64,000 bases of DNA from an uncultured Pelagibacteraceae bacterium (lineage in GTDB: Bacteria > Pseudomonadota > Alphaproteobacteria > Pelagibacterales > Pelagibacteraceae): the NCBI GenBank assembly GCA_902601315.1, contig CACKMS010000005.1:1-64000 (forward strand). The letters run 5' to 3'. Positions within the stretch are counted from its first letter, which is position 1; the number at the start of each line of letters is the position of its first letter. The position numbers and the translations under genes were made by a program. Shown here piece by piece: positions 12,916 to 20,893 of this stretch. The notes beneath the pieces are model-generated. The model made no database searches. It saw only the letters and a list, made by a program, of their open reading frames with translations, and was not told where the DNA came from.

Positions 12916-13432
12916 TTCTATCCTTATAAGTATTTTTAAGTTGAGTATAAGCTAAAGTTATTACTTTGAGTTTATCTTCAAATTTTTTATTTCCAGAATT
13001 CATATCAGGGTGAAATTTTTTAACAAGTTTTTTAAATTTTTCCTGAATTTTTTCCCATTTTAGTCCCACCGATACTCCAAGTATTCCGAATGCTTTAATA
13101 TCATTGCTATTAAACTTAAATTTGTTCATATGATTAAATTCATTATCAAATTTCATTTTATCCATTTCATCTTTTAATGCGTTATTCCATAAAACTTTGA
13201 AAAAATTATCTGACGAACTAAAGCTCTGCGTCGGTTTGTGCCAGGTTAAATCTGATCTCAAAAAATCCATTATCTGCTGATCGTTCATACCAGAGAAATA
13301 ATTCCAATTTTTATTGAATTCCTTTACATGTTCTAAACATAGTAATCTAAAATTTTTACTATTATCTCTTTCTTTGGGTGCTTTATACAACCCTTCCTCA
13401 AAACAATTATTCCAATCACAGATATTTTTCAT
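12905..13432 (-). CDS. J-domain protein encoded upstream of cobS
   Basis: 175-aa protein whose C-terminal 70 residues form a DnaJ (J) domain: FGILGVSVGLKWEKIQEKFKKL, the HPD tripeptide in KKFHPDMNSGNKKFEDK, then LAYTQLK. J domains stimulate DnaK ATPase. The N-terminal part (two Cys in ICDWNNC, later CLEHV) could be a small metal-binding knuckle followed by a helical segment. It is the first gene of a unit with cobS and cobT, so it may recruit DnaK to the CobST complex; that is inference. Its ATG is only 20 bases from the bolA ATG. Confidence 0.9.
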   Translation of the reverse strand: MKNICDWNNCFEEGLYKAPKERDNSKNFRLLCLEHVKEFNKNWNYFSGMNDQQIMDFLRSDLTWHKPTQSFSSSDNFFKVLWNNALKDEMDKMKFDNEFNHMNKFKFNSNDIKAFGILGVSVGLKWEKIQEKFKKLVKKFHPDMNSGNKKFEDKLKVITLAYTQLKNTYKDRIDT

Positions 13433-13436
13433 GTAA

Positions 13437-13442
13437 TATAAT
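13437..13442 (+). promoter_or_regulatory. -10 element for bolA in the 20-base divergent gap
   Basis: A consensus TATAAT lies 10 bases before the bolA ATG (13453), within the only 20 bases separating it from the divergent J-domain gene. A start about 7 bases downstream would give a leader of some 3-4 bases. No convincing -35 was seen. Confidence 0.4.
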
Positions 13443-13452
13443 ATTTATTTAA

Positions 13453-13713
13453 ATGGATATTAATCAACTTTCAGAAATAGTAAAAAAAAAAATCTTAGAA
13501 AATCAATCAATCGAAGAAGTTTATCTAGAGGATAAATCTTTTTTACATAAAAAACATAAAAATAATGATCCTAAAAAATTTCACATTAAATTGAAGATTA
13601 AGTCAGAAAAACTAAAAAAAATGACTCAAGTGCAATCTAATAGATTAATTTTTAAAATATTAGAGAATGAAATGAGAGATTATATACATTCCTTACAGAT
13701 TTTAATTACTTAG
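13453..13713 (+). CDS. bolA: BolA family protein
   Basis: 86-aa BolA/YrbA-like protein; the family partners monothiol glutaredoxins in Fe-S handling and some members bind DNA. Family features are VYLEDKSFLHKKH, then KKFHIKLKIKSEK, then QSNRLIFKILENEM and a closing IHSLQI. The residue usually written as His in the IHAL motif is kept. It is divergent from the J-domain/cobS/cobT unit and convergent with aroB, whose 3' end overlaps by 12 bases. Confidence 0.9.
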   Translation: MDINQLSEIVKKKILENQSIEEVYLEDKSFLHKKHKNNDPKKFHIKLKIKSEKLKKMTQVQSNRLIFKILENEMRDYIHSLQILIT

Positions 13714-14808
13714 CTGCGAATTTAAAAAATTTTTTAAAGAAAATTCGGTGATTTGAAAATCAGTTTTTATTTTCCCAAAATTTTTAAATAGTATCAAATT
13801 AATTTTTTTTGAACTATTTTTTTTGTCAGATTTCATAAATGATATAATTTTATTTATATCTTTTTTCTTAAATAATGATTTAAAACTTTTATTTAATGGT
13901 ATTTTATTTATATGATTTTTTATGAACTTATAAGATTTGTTATTTATTAAACTTTGCTTTTTACTAAATTCGATTGAATTCTTAATTCCAATTATAACTG
14001 CCTCACCATGATTTAGTTTTTTTGAAAATCCTAGACAACTTTCATACGCATGTGCAAATGTATGTCCTAGATTTAAAACTTTTCTTAAATTTTTCTCTGT
14101 CTCATCCTTTTGAACTATTTTTTTTTTTAAATTACAACTTTTGAGAATAGCTTTGTTTATAAATGGCTCTTTAAGCTTTAAAATATTTTTAACATTTTTG
14201 TCTAAGTAGTTAAAACTTTGATAGCTCTCTAATAGGCTACTTTTTAATATTTCAGCATATCCACAAATAATTTCCCTGGTATTTAATGATTTTAGTAAAT
14301 TTATATCTGATACCACAGCGTCTGGTTGATAGAAACTTCCAATTAGATTTTTGCCATATGAATTATTAATACCTGTTTTCCCACCTACAGAGGAATCTAC
14401 TTGAGCCAACAGAGTTGTGGGAATGTTAACAAATTTAATACCTCTTTTATATGTGCTTGCAGAATATGCAGCAATATCCCCAGTGATGCCTCCTCCAAAT
14501 GCAATTAAACAATCATCCCTATTAAATCTATTCTTAAAAAGAATGTTCTGAATAATTTCAACGTTTTTTTGACTTTTGTTCTTTTCACTGGGGTTAAATA
14601 CATGAATCTTTTTCAGCTCAGTTTTCAGATTACTGATTAACTTTTTTCTAAATTTAATAGGAACATTTTTATCCACTACAACCAAAATTTTAGAAAATGA
14701 TAATTTTTGTGATGTAAAAATTCTGTCTATATTTGAGATTAAATTTGAACCTATAAAAATAGAATATTTTTTTGTTTTAGTATTAATACTTAAATTATGA
14801 ACCTTCAT
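13702..14808 (-). CDS. aroB: 3-dehydroquinate synthase
   Basis: Second enzyme of the shikimate pathway; NAD- and metal-dependent conversion of DAHP to 3-dehydroquinate. It is 368 aa, normal length. The core signature GGGITGDIAAYSASTYKRG and QVDSSVGGKTGIN is intact, and metal-ligand regions GHTFAHAYE and NHGEAV are present. Its start lies within the last 14 bases of aroK, so the aroK-aroB pair is translationally coupled. Confidence 0.97.
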   Translation of the reverse strand: MKVHNLSINTKTKKYSIFIGSNLISNIDRIFTSQKLSFSKILVVVDKNVPIKFRKKLISNLKTELKKIHVFNPSEKNKSQKNVEIIQNILFKNRFNRDDCLIAFGGGITGDIAAYSASTYKRGIKFVNIPTTLLAQVDSSVGGKTGINNSYGKNLIGSFYQPDAVVSDINLLKSLNTREIICGYAEILKSSLLESYQSFNYLDKNVKNILKLKEPFINKAILKSCNLKKKIVQKDETEKNLRKVLNLGHTFAHAYESCLGFSKKLNHGEAVIIGIKNSIEFSKKQSLINNKSYKFIKNHINKIPLNKSFKSLFKKKDINKIISFMKSDKKNSSKKINLILFKNFGKIKTDFQITEFSLKNFLNSQLSN

Positions 14809-15307
14809 ATATATCTTTTATTTTTTTTACAATTTCAAATTTATCAAGCTTATCACAATTAATTTTATAATCAGACGAAATATATATTTTTGATCTTTCA
14901 TCTATCAATTTCTTTATCTCATTTATTTTTAAATTTAAGACTAATGGTCTTTTTTTGTTATCTTTAATTCTTTTTATTAGTGTAGATGAGTTCCAGTTTA
15001 ACCAAAAACTAGTTGATTTAGCTAAAGTTTGTTTTCTTATATTTCGATTTAAATATGCACCACCACCTAAGGCAATCACTTGATTAGTATTTTTAAGTTT
15101 TTCTATTGAAATCTTTTCCTCTAAGTCTCTAAAATAATTTTCACCACTTATTCTGAATATTTCTACAATAGTTTTATCTTCTTTTTCCTCTATTAATTTA
15201 TCGATATCAACAAAATCAAATCCAATTTTCTTGGATAATAATTTTCCAATTGAGGATTTTCCAGCTCCCATCATACCGACTAAAACGATGTTTTTTTTTG
15301 ATTTCAT
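14795..15307 (-). CDS. aroK: shikimate kinase
   Basis: Phosphorylates shikimate at the 3-hydroxyl using ATP. It is 170 aa with P-loop GMMGAGKSS at about residues 11-19, the shikimate-binding aspartate in DFVDID, Walker B-like ALGGGAYL, and the LID arginine in NKKRPLV. It is first in the two-gene aroK-aroB unit. The ATG lies 56 bases from the divergent small membrane-protein gene at 15364. Confidence 0.96.
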   Translation of the reverse strand: MKSKKNIVLVGMMGAGKSSIGKLLSKKIGFDFVDIDKLIEEKEDKTIVEIFRISGENYFRDLEEKISIEKLKNTNQVIALGGGAYLNRNIRKQTLAKSTSFWLNWNSSTLIKRIKDNKKRPLVLNLKINEIKKLIDERSKIYISSDYKINCDKLDKFEIVKKIKDIYEGS

Positions 15308-15363
15308 AGGTTTCTATATTGAAAAAACACAAATATGTCTTATTCTGAAATTACTTAAACTAT

Positions 15364-15549
15364 ATGCAATTCACAAAAAAAACAAGTACAGGTGGAATAT
15401 TTGCTATAGGTAAATTTTTAATTAAACTTATTTTAGTAGTTATTGTTCTTTTTATTGGAGTTGTTCTTGTTGCTAAAGTTGATTTCCCAGCACCAAATAA
15501 AAAAATTGAAAAAGTAATACCTAATGAAAATTTTAAAACTATTAAATAG
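15364..15549 (+). CDS. small single-pass membrane protein, unknown function
   Basis: 61 aa. A short polar start (MQFTKKTSTGG) is followed by a strong transmembrane segment (about residues 12-41, IGKFLIKLILVVIVLFIGVVLV) and a short tail. It overlaps the next gene by 26 bases in another frame, which supports a real, coupled gene. An opposite-strand ORF covers nearly the same span but lacks a plausible context. I do not recognise a family. It may act with the secreted 578-aa protein that follows. Confidence 0.6.
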   Translation: MQFTKKTSTGGIFAIGKFLIKLILVVIVLFIGVVLVAKVDFPAPNKKIEKVIPNENFKTIK

Positions 15550-17260
15550 TATCTTTTTTGTATTTTTTGTTTGTAACCCAATAAATAATATAGAGGCCAA
15601 TGAGCCAGTAGATATTTGGAATATTGAAAAAAAAGAAATCCCAGATGATCAATCTATAATTCAAAATAAAAATGAAGATACCACTGAGGCTATTCAAGGA
15701 ATAAAAATTGAACAACAAAACGAAAAAATATTAGTTAACAACTCCTTAAGTGTGTCAGACATTAAACTAGCTGGTTTATATGATCCTGAAGAAAATGGAC
15801 TATCAATAGATATGTGGTCAAATAGCAATGGAGAAGATATCAAAAGCACTTTAAAAAATTTAACGTCAAAGGATTTGTCAAAATTTTCAGAAAAAATCCT
15901 TGATATTGCATTATTAACAAACTCTTACATTCCAAATACAAATATTTCCTCAAAAGAATTTTTGGACTTTAAGTTTGATTATTTAATTAAAAAAGAAAAT
16001 TTCGATTTAATAAAAGAATTTCTAATTAAAAACCCAAATTTAATTGAGGGTGAAAAATTAATCAAATTTTATACAGACCATTATTTGTCAAACTCTCAGT
16101 TAGATAAATCATGTGAAATATTTGAGATAACAAATTTAATTTCTAGCGATTACCTTACAAATTTTAAAATGTATTGTTTAATATATCAAGACAGGAGAGA
16201 CGAAGCACAATTATTATTCGATCTTAAAACTGAGCTTGGAGATCTAGATAAATTTTTCGTAAATAAATTTAATATTTTAATGGGTTATAAAAAATCAAAT
16301 GAAGAACTATCAGAGAAAAATATTCTTTATTTCCATTTATCCCACAAAACTATCAAGGATTTTGAATATGAACCCAAAATTGAAACTCCTAAATTTATAT
16401 GGAACTATTTAGCGACGTCCAATTTACTTAAAAATATGGAATTTGTTGATATAGAAAATGAAGAACAAATTAAATTAATTGAGATAGCAACTAATGATGA
16501 AGTTTATAAAGAAGAAGATTTGTTTAAATTATATATGAGATTTCAATTTGATATCAATCAACTACTAAATTACAGAAATGCATATAAACTGCTAGAAGAT
16601 TACGAAGCAAGAGCATTATTATATCAAAGATTATTATTGACCAGCGAAATCCCTAAGCAATTAAATTTGCTTTCTTTACTAAAAAAATCATTTGATCAAT
16701 CAAATCTACCTAATGCTTTTGATGAAAAACTTGCAAGTTTTTTAAAAAATATCCCAGAGGATGAAATACCCTCAAATTACACAACTTTTTTTATGAAAAA
16801 TAAGGAGCCAGAGAAGCTTGCTGAGCTAAAAATTAAAGTGAATAATAAAGTTTTTCATCAATCAAAAGTTTTGAACTATTTTCAAAATAAAACAAGTCTT
16901 CCCCAGGTAGAAAAGGAGACCAATGATTTACTTAAAAAAATAAAAAAAAACAAAAAATATGTTTTTTCTTTAAAGGATATAATTGTAGTAGAGTCACTAA
17001 AATCAGACGGAGTTCAAATACTGAGAAAATATCAAAAGATGTATGATTACAACAATAATTTACCATCTGAAATAAATACCATGATTGTTAATGGAGAAAC
17101 TGGATTGGTACTTTTAAAAATTTCTGAAATTATTGGAGAAGATAATTTAGAAGATCTTGGTGTAGAATCTGTAGATTACATTGTTAGTATTTTGAATGAA
17201 TTAAAACTGGTAGATTTGAGGAATGAAATTTTACTAAAAGTTCTGCCTTTAAAAGTCTAA
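15524..17260 (+). CDS. secreted protein of unknown function, helical repeat-like
   Basis: 578 aa beginning with a signal peptide (basic MKILK, then hydrophobic LLNSIFFVFFVCNPI, plausible cleavage after IEA near residue 25). The mature part starts with a polar low-complexity linker and continues as predominantly alpha-helical, Leu/Lys/Glu-rich sequence resembling a solenoid of helix pairs. No catalytic motif is evident. Start ATG 15524 is inside the upstream small membrane-protein gene. The stop is 20 bases before def, so it may share the def-fmt-truA transcript. A periplasmic or lipoprotein-like envelope role is inference; the Cys at about 17 lacks a clear lipobox. Confidence 0.75.
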   Translation: MKILKLLNSIFFVFFVCNPINNIEANEPVDIWNIEKKEIPDDQSIIQNKNEDTTEAIQGIKIEQQNEKILVNNSLSVSDIKLAGLYDPEENGLSIDMWSNSNGEDIKSTLKNLTSKDLSKFSEKILDIALLTNSYIPNTNISSKEFLDFKFDYLIKKENFDLIKEFLIKNPNLIEGEKLIKFYTDHYLSNSQLDKSCEIFEITNLISSDYLTNFKMYCLIYQDRRDEAQLLFDLKTELGDLDKFFVNKFNILMGYKKSNEELSEKNILYFHLSHKTIKDFEYEPKIETPKFIWNYLATSNLLKNMEFVDIENEEQIKLIEIATNDEVYKEEDLFKLYMRFQFDINQLLNYRNAYKLLEDYEARALLYQRLLLTSEIPKQLNLLSLLKKSFDQSNLPNAFDEKLASFLKNIPEDEIPSNYTTFFMKNKEPEKLAELKIKVNNKVFHQSKVLNYFQNKTSLPQVEKETNDLLKKIKKNKKYVFSLKDIIVVESLKSDGVQILRKYQKMYDYNNNLPSEINTMIVNGETGLVLLKISEIIGEDNLEDLGVESVDYIVSILNELKLVDLRNEILLKVLPLKV

Positions 17261-17280
17261 AATTTGTTATAAAGTTAGTT

Positions 17281-17805
17281 ATGTCAATTAAAACGATAAT
17301 CACAGAACCTAATAAAATATTAAGGCAAAAATCCAAAGATGTAATTTCAGTGGGTAAACATGAACAGAAATTGATGGATGACATGCTAGACACAATGTAT
17401 GCTGCTAATGGAATAGGTTTAGCTGCAATTCAAATAGGTATACCCAAAAGAATTATTGTTATGGATATTTCCAAAGGCGAAGAAAAAAAAAATCCTTTGT
17501 ACTTTGTAAACCCAGTTATCAAAAATAAAAATACTGAACTTTCAACATATGAAGAAGGCTGCTTATCAGTTCCAAATTATTTTGCAGAAATTGATCGCCC
17601 AAAAAAATGTAATGTTGAATACTTAGATTATAACGGTAAAAAAAAAGTTTTGAATGCAGAGGGTTTGTTGGCAACATGTATCCAACATGAAATGGATCAT
17701 TTAGAGGGAATACTATTTATAGATTATTTATCAAAATTAAAAAAAACAATGATTATCAAAAAGCTTTCAAAACAAAAAGAGAAGCCCGATAGAATTATTG
17801 TTTGA
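17281..17805 (+). CDS. def: peptide deformylase
   Basis: Removes the N-formyl group from nascent proteins; metal enzyme of 174 aa. All three motifs are present: GIGLAAIQIG (motif 1), EEGCLSVP (motif 2, Cys ligand) and QHEMDH (motif 3, two His ligands and the catalytic Glu). It is followed by fmt after three bases, so the enzymes that add and remove formyl groups are co-expressed. Confidence 0.98.
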   Translation: MSIKTIITEPNKILRQKSKDVISVGKHEQKLMDDMLDTMYAANGIGLAAIQIGIPKRIIVMDISKGEEKKNPLYFVNPVIKNKNTELSTYEEGCLSVPNYFAEIDRPKKCNVEYLDYNGKKKVLNAEGLLATCIQHEMDHLEGILFIDYLSKLKKTMIIKKLSKQKEKPDRIIV

Positions 17806-17808
17806 TAA

Positions 17809-18729
17809 ATGGATAAAAAAATAGTTTTTTTAGGGACACCTAATTTTGCAGTTCCTATCTTAAAATCTATCCATCAAAGTAATTACAAAATATCTTGTGT
17901 ATTCAGTCAACCTCCAAGAAAGTCAAATAGAGGACATAAATTAAATAAATCTCCAATACATTTATTATCTGAAGAATTAGGCATTCAAATTAAAACACCT
18001 GAAAATATTGAAAAAGAAATAGATTACATAAAATCTTTAAATTTAGATTTAGCAATTGTAGTTGCTTATGGACAAATTCTTTCAAAGGATATTTTAAGTT
18101 TAAGCAAAAATGGTTTTATAAATATTCATGCATCTCTGCTGCCTAAGTGGAGAGGAGCAGCACCCATACAAAGATCATTAATCAATATGGATAAAATTAC
18201 AGGCTTAAGTATTATGAAAATAAATCCAAAGTTAGATGAGGGTCCAGTTTGTAACAAATATCCATTAGATATATTGGAAAACGAAAATGCTAAGAGTTTG
18301 GCTGATAGGCTTTCAAATTTGGCTGCTGAAAAAATATTAACTAATATTGAAAATATTTTACAACAAACAGCTAATTTTGAAGAGCAAGATTCTTCAACGG
18401 CTACATATGCAAAAAAAATTCAAAAAATCGAAGGTAAAATAAACTGGAATGATGGAGCTGATGAAATTTTGGCAAAGATAAATGGATTGTATCCACAACC
18501 TGGTGCTTGGTTTAGTTTCGAGAATGATAGGCACAAAATATTGAGAGCCAATTTATCAAAAACTACTATGAGACCTGGTGAAATAATTGACGATGAACTA
18601 ACGATTTCTTGTGGCAATAAATCAATCAAAGTAACTGAAATTCAGAGAGAAGGTAAAAAGCCACAAAAAACTAGGTATTTTCTTTTAGGTAGCAAACTAA
18701 AAAAAGGGATCATCTTAAAAAATGAATAG
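17809..18729 (+). CDS. fmt: methionyl-tRNA formyltransferase
   Basis: Formylates initiator Met-tRNA using 10-formyl-THF. It is 306 aa, the usual length. The N-terminal formyltransferase domain carries NIHASLLPKWRGAAPIQRS (catalytic Asn-His region and the SLLPxxRG signature); the C-terminal OB-like domain follows from about residue 205 (KIQKIEGKINWNDGADEI). It overlaps truA by eight bases. Confidence 0.98.
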   Translation: MDKKIVFLGTPNFAVPILKSIHQSNYKISCVFSQPPRKSNRGHKLNKSPIHLLSEELGIQIKTPENIEKEIDYIKSLNLDLAIVVAYGQILSKDILSLSKNGFINIHASLLPKWRGAAPIQRSLINMDKITGLSIMKINPKLDEGPVCNKYPLDILENENAKSLADRLSNLAAEKILTNIENILQQTANFEEQDSSTATYAKKIQKIEGKINWNDGADEILAKINGLYPQPGAWFSFENDRHKILRANLSKTTMRPGEIIDDELTISCGNKSIKVTEIQREGKKPQKTRYFLLGSKLKKGIILKNE

Positions 18730-19462
18730 ATATCAAATACTCACAGAATACGTTGGTACTTCATATATTGGTTGGCAAACTCAGAAAAAGGGAAATTCAA
18801 TTCAAAAAACAATTCAAAATGTTATTTCAAAACTATTAAAGGAAAATATTAAACTTCATGGATCTGGAAGAACTGATAAGGGTGTTCACGCGTTAGAACA
18901 ATCTGCCCACTTTGACTGTCAAAATAAAATAAAAGATATTAATAAATTAGTCAAATCCCTTAATTTTTTTTTAAATAAAAAAAGTATTTCAATTCTTAAA
19001 ATAAAATTAAAAAAGAATAATTTTCATTCAAGATTTTCTGCAAAAGAGAGAACTTACTTATATATAATTAGAAATGATCAATCTCCGTCGACAATAAATC
19101 ATAATAGAGAATGGAATATCCGAAATAAATTAGATCTCAATATGATGAAAAAAGGTGCTAAAAAATTAGTTGGAACACACAATTTTTCTACTTTCAGAGC
19201 AGCAAACTGCGGTGCGAAAAGTCCAATAAGAACTATAAAAAAAATACAAATTTTAAAATCAAAAAAACAAATTAAAATTAGAATAAAATCCCAGTCCTTT
19301 TTAAAAAGCCAGGTAAGATCAATGATAGGGTCATTAAAATATTTATCTGAAAACAAATGGAATTTAAAAAAATTTGAAGATGTCTTTAATTCCAAAGATA
19401 GAAAAAATTGTGCACCACTAGCCCCAGCACACGGGCTTTATTTAGAAAAGGTTAGCTATTAA
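18722..19462 (+). CDS. truA: tRNA pseudouridine synthase A
   Basis: Makes pseudouridine at tRNA positions 38-40. It is 246 aa; the catalytic Asp is in GSGRTDKGVHALEQ (about residue 52), and HNFSTFRA and FLKSQVRSMIGSL match the family. It begins inside fmt. Its last 11 bases overlap the convergent SET-domain gene, leaving no room for a terminator between them. Confidence 0.97.
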   Translation: MNRYQILTEYVGTSYIGWQTQKKGNSIQKTIQNVISKLLKENIKLHGSGRTDKGVHALEQSAHFDCQNKIKDINKLVKSLNFFLNKKSISILKIKLKKNNFHSRFSAKERTYLYIIRNDQSPSTINHNREWNIRNKLDLNMMKKGAKKLVGTHNFSTFRAANCGAKSPIRTIKKIQILKSKKQIKIRIKSQSFLKSQVRSMIGSLKYLSENKWNLKKFEDVFNSKDRKNCAPLAPAHGLYLEKVSY

Positions 19463-19931
19463 CTTTCTTATTACTCATTGCAAATTTTTTATTTATTCTC
19501 CACCTTGACTCTGCTCTCACTATGTAGCCACAGCAATTTTTTGATCTACATTTACAAGGAAACTGCTTATAATCTTTATCATATCCAAAACCATAATCAC
19601 AAGTCAGCTCTTCACCTCTTTTAATATCTTTGATAGCTGTAACCCATATTTTCATACCTTTTCCCTCATATTCACAATTATTTTCACATGAATGATTTAT
19701 TAATCCCGCTATGTTCCAAGAGAAATCTCCATCCAAAGTATATCTCTTGTTTAGCGTGAAAAGATAAATAGGCTTTGAATTATCATACTTGTCTGACTCA
19801 TCAATTTGTTTATTGGTAATTATTTTTCCTATGTAATCTATTATTTTTGTTCCAGCTTTAATATTCTTTGATGCATAAAGACCTTTACCTTTTTTATCGA
19901 TGTCAGATTTTTTTATTTTGTACAATTTCAT
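19452..19931 (-). CDS. SET-domain protein lysine methyltransferase
   Basis: 159 aa, essentially a free-standing SET domain. It contains KGKGLYASKNIKAGTKIIDYIG near the N-terminus, the pseudoknot motif LINHSCENNCEY (compare NHSCxPN), GEELTCDYGFGY with the catalytic Tyr, and a post-SET zinc-type cluster CKCRSKNCCG. SET proteins transfer methyl groups from SAM to lysine in proteins. The substrate is unknown. It lies directly downstream (32-base gap) of an HDAC-fold amidohydrolase on the same strand and overlaps truA's end. Confidence 0.88.
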   Translation of the reverse strand: MKLYKIKKSDIDKKGKGLYASKNIKAGTKIIDYIGKIITNKQIDESDKYDNSKPIYLFTLNKRYTLDGDFSWNIAGLINHSCENNCEYEGKGMKIWVTAIKDIKRGEELTCDYGFGYDKDYKQFPCKCRSKNCCGYIVRAESRWRINKKFAMSNKKVNS

Positions 19932-19963
19932 ATAATTTCCATTTAGATATAAGAATTAATTAA

Positions 19964-20893
19964 TCAATTAAATTCGATAAGTGCATCTACATGACGTTGA
20001 GTACTTTCTTGAAGAGCTCTAAGGTCATATCCACCTTCTAGTATAGATACAATATTTCCGTTACAAAAAGGTTTTGAAACTTCCAATGTTCTTTTTGTAA
20101 TCTTATAAAAGTCCTCTGAACTTAATCTTAATTGAGCAAGTGGATCATCAATATGTGCATCAAATCCTGCTGAAAATAGTAAAAATTCTGGTTTAAACTC
20201 TTTTAATTTATCTAAAACTTTTTCATAAGCATTAAGATACTCATTTCCAGTAATGCCCGCCTCTAAAGGAATATTAAGAACATTATTGTATTTTCCATTT
20301 TCTTTTTCAGAGCCAGAACCTGGATAGTAGGGATACTGATGGGTAGATATATATAAAACATTTTTGTCGTTATAAAAAATATCTTGAGTACCATTTCCAT
20401 GATGTACATCAAAATCAATGATAGCAATTTTTTTATATTTGTATTTCTCTATTAAATAATTTGCTCCAACTGCAACATTATTAAATATACAAAATCCCAT
20501 TGCTTTCTCTTTTTCAGCATGGTGCCCAGGAGGTCTTACACAACAAAAAGCGTTTTTAAATTCTTTTTTTTCAACACCGTCAATTGCCGATATAATTGAT
20601 CCTACTGCATCTTTCGTTGCATCTTTACTACCAGGAGAGACAACTGTATCACCGTCAAGAAATTTTAAACCACTCTGAGGAAAAGATAAGTTAACCTGTT
20701 TAATATAATCTTTTGTGTGGGTTTTAATTAAAATGGACTGCTCAAAACTTGATGGTTTTTTCCAAACAAGATTTTTGTTATCTAATTTTTTAAAATTTTC
20801 TATTACAGCTGTAACACGATCTATTTTTTCTGGATGTCCTTCTCCAGTATTATGATCTTGATAAGTATCTGAGGTAATTAGACCAGTTTTCAC
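19964..20893 (-). CDS. histone deacetylase-fold amidohydrolase
   Basis: 309-aa zinc amidohydrolase of the HDAC/AcuC/acetylpolyamine family, closest in wording to class II. Motifs are complete: RPPGHHAE (catalytic His pair), DFDVHHGNGT (zinc Asp and His), SAGFDAHIDDPL (zinc Asp) and LEGGYD. It would deacetylate a lysine side chain or a small acetylated amine; the sequence does not decide which. It overlaps the dapE stop by four bases, so it is at the distal end of the argB-dapD-dapE run, followed by the SET gene. Confidence 0.92.
   Translation of the reverse strand: MKTGLITSDTYQDHNTGEGHPEKIDRVTAVIENFKKLDNKNLVWKKPSSFEQSILIKTHTKDYIKQVNLSFPQSGLKFLDGDTVVSPGSKDATKDAVGSIISAIDGVEKKEFKNAFCCVRPPGHHAEKEKAMGFCIFNNVAVGANYLIEKYKYKKIAIIDFDVHHGNGTQDIFYNDKNVLYISTHQYPYYPGSGSEKENGKYNNVLNIPLEAGITGNEYLNAYEKVLDKLKEFKPEFLLFSAGFDAHIDDPLAQLRLSSEDFYKITKRTLEVSKPFCNGNIVSILEGGYDLRALQESTQRHVDALIEFN

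Noticed and set aside
15360-15581. Opposite-strand 73-codon ORF over the small membrane gene
   Set aside because: Plus-strand product has a clear transmembrane helix and overlaps the next gene co-directionally; the reverse ORF has no context.
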